From the NCBI GenBank assembly GCA_948470475.1, contig OX419338.1:28796548-28860547 (forward strand): DNA of 64,000 nt, read 5' to 3'. The stretch comes from Galaxea fascicularis (lineage: Eukaryota; Cnidaria; Anthozoa; Scleractinia; Euphylliidae). Below the pieces are notes generated by a model. The model was given only the letters and a program-made list of their open reading frames with translations. It was not told where the DNA came from and made no database searches. A program made the position numbers and the translations under genes. The number at the start of each line of letters is the position of its first letter. Positions within the stretch are counted from its first letter, which is position 1. Below, piece by piece: positions 38,734 to 44,808 of this stretch.

Positions 38734-39822
38734 TCATTTAGCGTCCATGTGCGTCAAGGCATACCGATGCAAGTCCTCGCGGGTCACACCGGTCCGATGC
38801 ATCTCTCGCTGAACACGTTTTTCCTCCTCGCCCAACCCTGCCAGGTACATCTCCTCTTCCAGATATTTCTCGCGTCGTACGCGTTCTTTGTCTTCTTCCA
38901 CCCGTTCTCTGGGGGTGGGGTCTTGGCTGGCATGCATCCCTGGGTAGCAGTCACAGTCGGTCTGTTTCTGGGTTGTTTTCCGCTGACCTGACCACCCGTC
39001 CGACTGAGGGGGTGGCGCCGCATGCATCCGGGCGTAGGGGTGATAGTGTCCCTCGTGGCGCATCTTTTTGGTTTGTGGAGGTGTTGGCAGGGAGGGTTCC
39101 ATTCGCCTCCGTTTCTCGCCTTGGGCTTTCACTTTCTGCCACATGGTGAGAGCGCTGTCCCTCGATCTACTTTCCGGTACGTACCGAGGACGTACGGGAC
39201 GGGCATATTGACGGGCTAGGATCTGTCGTCTCCGCGTTTGACCCGGGAAACTGGCACTGGCTCGATATTCGCCTGGAGGGGTGTCGGCCCACTGGAAAAA
39301 GTCGCAGGTATTGTCGCGACAGGTCAGGAATAGACGTCCTTCATTCCCTCGTTGGGACGTGCGACAGAGTACCCACTTGTAGGGGCGTCGGCAATCACAG
39401 GTGAAGGGACCCCTCTTGATCTCCGGACAGACTTGTGCCTCCCAAGCCTCACACAACTCCTGACATTGACGGGCATCTAACCAGACTGGACAACCACGTT
39501 CTCCACACACGTAGTATTCCCAACCTTTGGCTTCCGAGATGCGGAACTCCAAAGGGAAAGCGTGAATGGGGCACGTGTACTGGACCGGTCGGGACGGAGA
39601 GGGAGGAATGCCACCGGGATATTCGCCGGGTCCTAAGGGCGCGTCTCCTTCCTCGAGCACTTCGGTCTGGTAGTCCGGTAGCGGTTCCAACAATTCCTTC
39701 ATGGCGGCATCATCGATGGCTTCCAACTGAGTTTGTCCTTCCAACTCCAACGCACACTCCTCGGCCGCTTGTCTGACAATGTCCACACCTTCCATCTTTC
39801 TTCTTCTTCTTCTTCGTGCCAT
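38734..39822 (-). CDS. GRF-type zinc-finger protein
   Basis: 362 residues from ATG 39822 (MARRRRRRKMEG). Residues 142-180 form a GRF zinc finger: 'FTCDCRRPYKWVLC', then 'GRLFLTCRDNTCDFFQWAD', the diagnostic FFQWAD ending. GRF fingers bind single-stranded or structured nucleic acid in topoisomerase III, APE2 and NEIL3. An upstream Cys/His cluster (84-112, 'YTCPIHAFPLEF' and 'VCGERGCPVW') is a second possible zinc site. The C-terminal third is a charged coiled coil ('EKYLEEEMYLAGLGEEE'). Probably a DNA-binding replication or repair accessory. Divergently transcribed from SLOG gene 1. Confidence 0.82.
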   Translation of the reverse strand: MARRRRRRKMEGVDIVRQAAEECALELEGQTQLEAIDDAAMKELLEPLPDYQTEVLEEGDAPLGPGEYPGGIPPSPSRPVQYTCPIHAFPLEFRISEAKGWEYYVCGERGCPVWLDARQCQELCEAWEAQVCPEIKRGPFTCDCRRPYKWVLCRTSQRGNEGRLFLTCRDNTCDFFQWADTPPGEYRASASFPGQTRRRQILARQYARPVRPRYVPESRSRDSALTMWQKVKAQGEKRRRMEPSLPTPPQTKKMRHEGHYHPYARMHAAPPPQSDGWSGQRKTTQKQTDCDCYPGMHASQDPTPRERVEEDKERVRREKYLEEEMYLAGLGEEEKRVQREMHRTGVTREDLHRYALTHMDAK

Positions 39823-39854
39823 GCGAGTGTGATCTAGGTTTCTCCGGTGCCGCG

Positions 39855-39975
39855 AATTTTATACCCACCCAACGGATCGAAACCCACCAATCACGACGCT
39901 CTACGTCGTCGGACCAATCACGACGCTCTACGTCGGACCAATCACAGATCTCTCTCGCCTCCTACATAAGAACCT
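39855..39975. promoter_or_regulatory. Divergent promoter between GRF and SLOG-1 genes
   Basis: A minus-strand TATAAA at about 39858-39863 fits the GRF gene. Rightward there are three CCAATCA boxes spaced by GACGCTCTACGTCG repeats (39886-39952), then a TATA-like ACATAAGA at 39964. The CCAAT-GACGCTC-ACGTCGG unit recurs before SLOG-2 (40736-40770). Confidence 0.65.
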
Positions 39976-40005
39976 CTCTCCCACCGCAGATCTCATTTCA
40001 TCATC

Positions 40006-40719
40006 ATGAGCGTTCAAATCATCACGGGAGGATGCAAGGGTACGGATGCGGCCGCCATGTATTGGGCCGATCGCTACCACATTCCTTTCCGTTGCATCCT
40101 ACCTTCTTTTCACAGCATGCAGTACGATTTGCGAGACGATCCGTTCGCGCCCTGGCACATTGGCATGGGTGTATCGACGGGCATCCACCTCTTCCGACGA
40201 CGCGAGCATGTCAACGACACTCTGTTTTCCGTCCTTCTTCCTTTGACAGACCACCAATCGTTGAGGGATCGTTTTGAAGTGGCACCCGAAGTAGATGTCG
40301 AGGCAGCCGCAGCCTGTCGCGAGTTGAACACCAATTTCGACCAATACTACATCTCTTCTCGCAGGTACCTACAGAGAGACCATACCATCGCCGCTGCCTG
40401 CGACCGCGTGTTGGCTTTTGGCTATTTGACACCGGACGACGAGGGGGAGACGTCCTTCGTGCGCGGCGGAACGGGATGGACGGTACGATTGGCGCAAAGG
40501 TTGTACAAACCCGTACACCTGTACGACTTGACGAATGAACGGTGGTTGTGGTACGATTACGACCAAGGACGTTTCGTACCCGCTCCTGCTGCGCCTAAAT
40601 TAGAGGGTAAATGCGCCATCGTGGGTGATCGACACGTCGACCCCTCCCACAACGCCTACGATGTGATCCACGATCTCTTTTACCTGCATCAACACAGACA
40701 GCAACTGCAAGCTTCCTAA
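40006..40719 (+). CDS. SLOG-like Rossmann nucleotide-binding protein, copy 1
   Basis: 237 residues from ATG 40006. It begins with a beta strand and glycine turn 'VQIITGGCKGTDAAAMYWA' (SLOG/DprA-LOG signature), has 'YLQRDHTIAAACDRVLAFG' in the middle, and the second nucleotide-site loop 'FVRGGTGWTVRLAQ' (154-159) with 'KPVHLYDL' after it. SLOG domains bind nucleotides or nucleotide-derived ligands, and some act as phosphoribohydrolases or sensors in nucleotide-signalling defence. The LOG catalytic PGGxGTxxE motif is not complete, so sensing or sponge activity is as likely as catalysis. A diverged paralog follows at 40830. Confidence 0.78.
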   Translation: MSVQIITGGCKGTDAAAMYWADRYHIPFRCILPSFHSMQYDLRDDPFAPWHIGMGVSTGIHLFRRREHVNDTLFSVLLPLTDHQSLRDRFEVAPEVDVEAAAACRELNTNFDQYYISSRRYLQRDHTIAAACDRVLAFGYLTPDDEGETSFVRGGTGWTVRLAQRLYKPVHLYDLTNERWLWYDYDQGRFVPAPAAPKLEGKCAIVGDRHVDPSHNAYDVIHDLFYLHQHRQQLQAS

Positions 40720-40735
40720 AAACACCGGATCGAAA

Positions 40736-40795
40736 CCCATCAATCACGACGCTCCACGTCGGACCAATCAAACGACTTTCCCTCTGTATATAAAG
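40736..40795 (+). promoter_or_regulatory. SLOG-2 promoter, copy of the SLOG-1 control module
   Basis: ATCAATCACGACGCTCCACG and GGACCAATCA, then TATATAAAG at about 40788. The module matches 39886-39950, so gene and promoter were duplicated together. Confidence 0.65.
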
Positions 40796-40829
40796 AACTC
40801 CTCTTCTCGAACATTTTTCATTTCTCAAG

Positions 40830-41504
40830 ATGTCTACGTGTGTGCTAACTGGAGGTGATATGGGTGTGTGTGCCGGAGTGATTTTCCTGTGCAAGCAATT
40901 GGGGGTTCCTTGCGCTTTCTTCTTACCTCACGATGACGAAAGAGGTGATGAAACCAAGTTACAAGTAGGGTTTCCACCCATCCTAGGACATCCTCATTTA
41001 GTCATACCAGGCAAGTATCCCGTGACGGACGGAGTGATGTTGGAAGGGGATAAACTCAAGCATAGCCGTGTGGTGTGCATGAATGAGCATCACGACGAAA
41101 CTATCACCACGACCTGTCGAGCCTTGTGTCCCGATTACGATCAAATCAGACCCTCTCTACGTTACCTGTTGAGACGTGACGTGGACATGGTGGTCCAATC
41201 CGATGCCGTGTACCTCATTGGCGATTTGATTCGTCCCTCACACTCCAGCAATGAACCAATGGGAGGCCCCGGTTGGATCCAGCACGTGACCATTCTCAAG
41301 CACAAACCTCTCTATTTCTTTGACTTGTCCACAAACACTTGGCTCACTTTTGATTACACCGGGCTACAGTTCAGACCTCATTTCGGAGCTCTGCCTTCTC
41401 TGCGAAATCAACATTGTTTGATAGCTGGGACCAGACGTTTGACGAGAAACGAGCCTGTCTTTTTCGACATTTTACGTGCCTTCTTACTCACGGCCAGAGC
41501 ATGA
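40830..41504 (+). CDS. SLOG-like Rossmann nucleotide-binding protein, copy 2
   Basis: 224 residues from ATG 40830. A diverged paralog of copy 1: 'CVLTGGDMGVCAGVIFLC' matches the first glycine turn, 'RDVDMVVQSDAVYLIGDL' the middle strand, and 'GGPGWIQHVTILKHKPLYFFDL' (from 145) the second loop. Both copies end with a similar L-x(3)-C-x-I-x-G-x-R block. The stop TGA at 41502-41504 shares the ATGA quartet with the next gene's start. Divergence in both glycine loops suggests a different ligand from copy 1 (inference). Confidence 0.75.
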   Translation: MSTCVLTGGDMGVCAGVIFLCKQLGVPCAFFLPHDDERGDETKLQVGFPPILGHPHLVIPGKYPVTDGVMLEGDKLKHSRVVCMNEHHDETITTTCRALCPDYDQIRPSLRYLLRRDVDMVVQSDAVYLIGDLIRPSHSSNEPMGGPGWIQHVTILKHKPLYFFDLSTNTWLTFDYTGLQFRPHFGALPSLRNQHCLIAGTRRLTRNEPVFFDILRAFLLTARA

Positions 41505-42112
41505 TCGGAGCCTCTGATTTGGAACGCGTGTGTCTGGTGATCGACTTGGAGGGCTTTCACGTCAGCGCTTCGCGCGGAAACCCTAAACAGTTTCTCGTGC
41601 GAGAAATGGGATGGTGCGCCTGGACCGGTCATGCCCACGATGTGGGGTCGTACCGATATTTCAACCTCAGAGAGTTTCGTACCTTACTTCTCAAGGATCA
41701 AAAGACGTGTCGCTATGTCAGCAAACACATTCACGGTCTACCCTATCGTCCCACCCCCGAGGAACAAGCCCGACCTCCTTGGCAACTCCACGAAGACCTT
41801 CGTAACCTTTACAACCTTCACAGAACCCCCGAGAGACCGTTGGTGGCTTACAAGGGTGGACACGTAGAAAAAAACCTGTTGGACAAGATGGGGATACCCT
41901 GCGTCGACTTGGAAGTCTGGGGATGTCCCAAATTCGAAAGCCTGAACCGTTTGACCACCGTGGGAGGTTGCGGACATCATGCCGACCCTCTACACAATCA
42001 CTGCCCACAAGTGGAGACTTATCATTTCGTGCAATGGATACGGCGAACATTGCATTTGCCCAGAGACATTAATTTTGTCAATCTAGAACGCGCTTTACGT
42101 CTGGCATTTTAA
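41501..42112 (+). CDS. DEDD-type 3'-5' exonuclease-like protein
   Basis: 203 residues from ATG 41501 (MIGASDLERVCLVIDLEGF); the open frame starts further up, but the upstream part overlaps SLOG-2. D15-x-E17 in 'VIDLEGF' is the first acidic pair, 'LVAYKGGHVEKNLLD' sits where the second motif is expected, and 'CGHHADPLHNHCPQVET' supplies late His/Asp and Cys residues. The pattern resembles a divergent exonuclease-like family found in arthropod and other invertebrate mobile DNA. I am sure of the RNase-H-like fold hint, less of catalysis. It is co-transcribed with SLOG-2. Confidence 0.68.
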   Translation: MIGASDLERVCLVIDLEGFHVSASRGNPKQFLVREMGWCAWTGHAHDVGSYRYFNLREFRTLLLKDQKTCRYVSKHIHGLPYRPTPEEQARPPWQLHEDLRNLYNLHRTPERPLVAYKGGHVEKNLLDKMGIPCVDLEVWGCPKFESLNRLTTVGGCGHHADPLHNHCPQVETYHFVQWIRRTLHLPRDINFVNLERALRLAF

Positions 42113-42134
42113 TCAGCTGTACATTCGGTTTTTT

Positions 42135-42743
42135 TCACAGATTTTTTTGTAAAATAAAAGCTGCATGCAACAAGTCATGCAATGACAACAATGTTTGTGC
42201 AGCCTCTTTCTTGGCTCGACTGCGTCGCAAAGCCGTACGTTCGCATTCGAGTTTCTCCTCGTACTTCGCAGGATCCTTTTCTTTCAACTCTTCCCTTCGC
42301 TGTCTCGCCCGTACGTTACGGTTGGTTTTGAACTGTTCCGATCGAACGGGGTCCGATCTCAATTTACTCCGATAATTCGCTTCGTAAACTTTTCTCTTCT
42401 GTCGCGCCTTCTCGTTCTCTCTGTACCTCACTTGCCCCGCACGCTTCCTTTCTCTCCAGGCCTGGTATCGACCTTCTCTCTTCAATTTTTCCACGTACGT
42501 GATTTGGTATCCCCTTTGTCGAGTCTGCAGAATCGCTCTCTCTTCGTCCGTCATGGCCGCTATTTTCAGTTTCCTACGAGCATAGTCCTTCTGGTAATGT
42601 TTTCTCTTACATTCTCTCGTTCTCTCCATTTTCTGCTCGTACTTTTCCGGTTCCTCTTCCTTCATCTTCTCCATGCGTTTCTTGGTCAAGGCATATCGTC
42701 TTCGTCCCTCTTGTTTCTTTCGATCGTCCATAATTTCACTCAT
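42135..42743 (-). CDS. Very basic coiled-coil protein
   Basis: 202 residues from ATG 42743. About a third Lys/Arg plus many Glu, in long heptad-like helices with repeated R-x-Y/K-x-R words ('RKHYQKDYARRK', 'YRENEKARQKRKVY'). It resembles Lys/Arg-rich DNA-binding proteins seen in invertebrate mobile elements, but no domain name applies. Its promoter (TATATAAGG at 42771) faces the cassette gene across the right CRE module. It converges on the exonuclease gene. Confidence 0.62.
   Translation of the reverse strand: MSEIMDDRKKQEGRRRYALTKKRMEKMKEEEPEKYEQKMERTRECKRKHYQKDYARRKLKIAAMTDEERAILQTRQRGYQITYVEKLKREGRYQAWRERKRAGQVRYRENEKARQKRKVYEANYRSKLRSDPVRSEQFKTNRNVRARQRREELKEKDPAKYEEKLECERTALRRSRAKKEAAQTLLSLHDLLHAAFILQKNL
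42153..42158 (+). terminator. Poly(A) signal of the SLOG/exonuclease unit
   Basis: AATAAA 40 bp after the exonuclease stop, overlapping the 3' end of the convergent basic-protein gene (42135). Confidence 0.6.
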
Positions 42744-42768
42744 TTCTCCCACCGATCCTGCGGCTTTC

Positions 42769-42888
42769 CTTATATAAGGCTTCTCATTTTGACGTCACGT
42801 CGCCATGCCAACCCTCGTTTTGCATGTTAGGGGGATACCCCCCATCCCCCATTCTCAGTCTCCATAGCAACGTGACTTCCATATAAAA
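42769..42888. promoter_or_regulatory. Right divergent Polinton promoter, inverted copy of the left module
   Basis: Contains TGACGTCA (42790-42797), CGCCATGCCAACCCTCGTT and GGGGGATACCCCCCATCCC, which is the complement of the module at 27760-27870. TATATAAGG (42771-42779) fires leftward and TATAAAA (42882-42888) rightward. The same factors should thus drive genes near both ends. Confidence 0.72.
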
Positions 42889-42952
42889 CCCACACGCGTT
42901 GTGTCGGTTCATTTTCATGTGAGTGCGCGTCTCAACCTAACGTGAAACAATC

Positions 42953-43308
42953 ATGCTCTCTCTACTGATTTTGTTCTTGGCCTGTGTGGGAGACGGTTTC
43001 CATCTACCGCCCGCAGAATGCAAGCGCTCCAAACGTCCTGCCCTCTGCTGTTCCGTGGAAAAGCCGACCCGTTCCAAACGCGTCAAACGACGACGACGAC
43101 GTTTCATCACACCACGTCGCCTCGCCCTGCTGTACGGTAGTGACTTCTGGTGTGGCTTGCCCGACTTGGTGAGGGACCTCATCGTGCGTTATGTCGACAT
43201 AGCCGAACATCGCGACAAGATGAAAGCCGTCTGCCAAGAAATATACAGTCTGCCCATCTGTCCGCGGTATGGTTTCGCCATTCTCACGGAACGACAGCTA
43301 GGACGACG
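42953..43308 (+). CDS. F-box-like leader exon of the cassette gene
   Basis: 118 codons plus two bases, from ATG 42953 to the donor ACGACG|GTGAGT (GT at 43309-43310), phase 2. Unspliced, it stops at once (TGA 43310-43312). It begins with a hydrophobic stretch that looks like a signal peptide or a buried helix (MLSLLILFLACVG), then basic clusters 'RSKRVKRRRRR' (possible NLS). The C-terminal part 'GLPDLVRDLIVRYVDIAEHR' with 'KMKAVCQEIYSLP' fits the F-box pattern LPxxL...I..Y......L..VC..IY. F-boxes dock to Skp1 in SCF ubiquitin ligases. The F-box call is mine from pattern only. Confidence 0.7.
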
Positions 43309-43378
43309 GTGAGTGTCCTTCGTTTTTCAATTTTCTTCTCATGCCATTTTCATTTTTCACATCATCCTTCTCCATTAG

Positions 43379-43529
43379 TTTTCCCGATCGGGTTTGGTTC
43401 CTTCCGCGGGATCCGGACTGGATACGATGCGATCGATGCATCCATTTCCAGTATCCTCATCTTCCTGGGGTCACTCACTTCCACTTGCTTCCATGGATCA
43501 GTGTCATCTCCCACTATCGCAGGGATTAG
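43379..43529 (+). CDS. Alternative terminal cassette A1
   Basis: The acceptor CCTTCTCCATTAG ends at 43378. Phase 2 gives 49 codons to TAG 43527-43529, with 'DPDWIRCDRCIHFQYPHL' (CxxC) and a later HFHL. A donor-like AG|GTCAGT follows the stop by two bases. It is a tandem duplicate of A2. Confidence 0.6.
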
Positions 43530-43576
43530 AGGTCAGTCACTTCGTTTCATTTTTTTCACAACACCCTTCTCCACAG

Positions 43577-43724
43577 TTTTCCCCATCGGGATTGGTCCAT
43601 TCCATGGAATCCAGACTCGATACGATGCGGTCGATGCACCCAATACGAGTATCCTGATCTTCCCGGGGCCATTCACTTCCACCTGGGTCGATGGATCACT
43701 CTCACCCCCTTTCACAGGGATTAG
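43577..43724 (+). CDS. Alternative terminal cassette A2
   Basis: The acceptor CCCTTCTCCACAG ends at 43576. Phase 2 gives 48 codons to TAG 43722-43724, with 'PDSIRCGRCTQYEYPDL' (CxxC) and HFHL. About 53% identical to A1 at protein level; in this frame the differences fall mainly at codon positions 1 and 2. Same stop-then-donor arrangement (TAG AG|GTCAGT). Confidence 0.6.
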
Positions 43725-43766
43725 AGGTCAGTCATGACAACTTCCGAACATTTTTCTTCTTTTCAG

Positions 43767-43896
43767 ACCCCCTCGCTCAGTGAATTCCGTCCCGTGCGCC
43801 TACTGCAGTTTCCGCTCGATGTTCTGTATGGGAGTCATTTACCATTCTTTTCATCGAGTGTATCTCCGTCGATTCCCGGGTGGACTGAGGGTCTGA
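43767..43896 (+). CDS. Alternative terminal cassette A3
   Basis: The acceptor TTCTTCTTTTCAG ends at 43766. 42 codons to TGA 43894-43896: 'VPCAYCSFRSMFCMGVIYH' with CxxC, a third Cys and 'HSFHRVYL'. A GG|GTGAGC donor-like site follows the stop by two bases. Too short for a usual ORF scan. Confidence 0.58.
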
Positions 43897-43922
43897 GGGT
43901 GAGCCGTTTTTCTTTCTTTCAG

Positions 43923-44010
43923 GGAGTGGCAGGGGGTCCTTCATTGGTGGTGCTCGTACTGCTACACCAGACGACTCAACCCTGCCCACGCCTATCATCC
44001 CATCCTTTGA
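43923..44010 (+). CDS. Alternative terminal cassette A4
   Basis: The acceptor TTTTTCTTTCTTTCAG ends at 43922. 28 codons to TGA 44008-44010, with 'LHWWCSYCYTRRLNPAHAYH' (CxxC then two His). No donor after the stop. Confidence 0.55.
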
Positions 44011-44041
44011 CATACACTTCCTTCTCTGCCTTTTTCCCCAG

Positions 44042-44087
44042 ATTCATTTGGTGTCCGTATTGTCGCCGTCATACCTACTACCCCTGA
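44042..44087 (+). CDS. Alternative terminal cassette A5, very short
   Basis: The acceptor GCCTTTTTCCCCAG ends at 44041. Only 14 codons to TGA 44085-44087 ('FIWCPYCRRHTYYP'), yet it keeps W-CxxC-x2-H. Possibly a decayed cassette or a deliberate short tail. Confidence 0.45.
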
Positions 44088-44118
44088 TGTCGTGTCTGTC
44101 TCTCTTTTCACCCCACAG

Positions 44119-44266
44119 CTTACGCGTCTGTCCCCTGAAACACTCCACTCCCGACTGGCACGATGACGAACACTTCTTCTGTCCACTTTGTTCGGGACCC
44201 ATTTACTGCATCCAGCATTATCTGAACCCAAACGACTTCGAACACCCCTACGGTCGTCTTTGTTAA
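44119..44266 (+). CDS. Alternative terminal cassette A6
   Basis: The acceptor CTTTTCACCCCACAG ends at 44118. 48 codons to TAA 44264-44266: 'RVCPLKHSTPDWHDDEHFF' then 'FFCPLCSGPIYCIQHYL'. Two zinc-type pairs (C...H and CxxC...C/H). Confidence 0.6.
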
Positions 44267-44285
44267 TCTCCTCACCTTTTTGCAG

Positions 44286-44469
44286 TGCCGTCTGTCCTGT
44301 CTACAATCTGGACGATTACATTGATCCAGAGGAATTCGGCGGATTCGTTTGGTGTCAACGATGCACCGAGCCTTCCTTCTTTTGGTTTCATCCCGTCCTC
44401 AGACGCTGCTATTGTCCATCTTGCCGGCAGAACCCCCCACCGACAGTCATGTGTGACTACCCCTGGTGA
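44286..44469 (+). CDS. Alternative terminal cassette A7
   Basis: The acceptor CACCTTTTTGCAG ends at 44285. 60 codons to TGA 44467-44469: 'AVCPVYNLDDYIDPEEFGG', 'FVWCQRCTEPSFFWFHP' and 'RCYCPSCRQNPPP'. The fullest module of the set, with CxxC, His and CxCPxC. The stop overlaps a possible phase-2 donor TG|GTGAAA, so A7 could also be an internal exon joined to A8. Confidence 0.62.
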
Positions 44470-44499
44470 AAATAATTCCACATCTCCTTACCTTCACAG

Positions 44500-44668
44500 T
44501 GCCATCTGCAGTCACTGTCACGATGACGATTCCTTTGCGGGAGAGGAATTCCAGGACTATGCTTGGTGTCGACGATGCACGGGCTCTCACCACTGCATAC
44601 ATCACTCCCTCTCCGACATACGCTGCCATTGTCCATCTTGCAGTCTAAACCTGTTCCTCAGAAGGTGA
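44500..44668 (+). CDS. Alternative terminal cassette A8
   Basis: The acceptor CTTACCTTCACAG ends at 44499. 55 codons to TGA 44666-44668: 'AICSHCHDDDSFAGEEF', 'YAWCRRCTGSHHCIHHS' and 'RCHCPSCSLNLF'. Clearly homologous to A7. The stop overlaps a possible phase-2 donor AG|GTGATG leading to A9. Confidence 0.62.
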
Positions 44669-44693
44669 TGACCGTCTTCTCCTTTTTCAACAG

Positions 44694-44808
44694 ATGGTGG
44701 ATACGTCCTCTACCCAACAGTGTTCACTGTCTGTATTGCAGCCAACGGAGAACCTTCCCGGGATTTCACTGGCACAGTCTACGTTATGTGTCCCTACCAC
44801 GCACGTGA
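44694..44808 (+). CDS. Alternative terminal cassette A9
   Basis: The acceptor CTCCTTTTTCAACAG ends at 44693. Phase 2 gives 37 codons to TGA 44806-44808, with 'SVHCLYCSQRRTFPGFHWH', like A3. A different frame is open from here through the TIR to TGA 44860 with an acidic end (SDSSDEEL); it would need a phase-1 join, so I prefer the CxxC frame. Confidence 0.55.

Noticed and set aside
42195..42830. 211-codon plus-strand hydrophobic frame
   Set aside because: Antisense shadow of the Lys/Arg/Glu-rich gene; such genes give Phe/Leu/Ser-rich reverse frames.
43150..43737. 195-codon plus-strand frame through the leader exon, intron, A1 and A2
   Set aside because: It runs through obvious splice sites and pyrimidine tracts, uses a non-leader frame and shows no domain. 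It remains open partly because A1 and A2 are duplicates.
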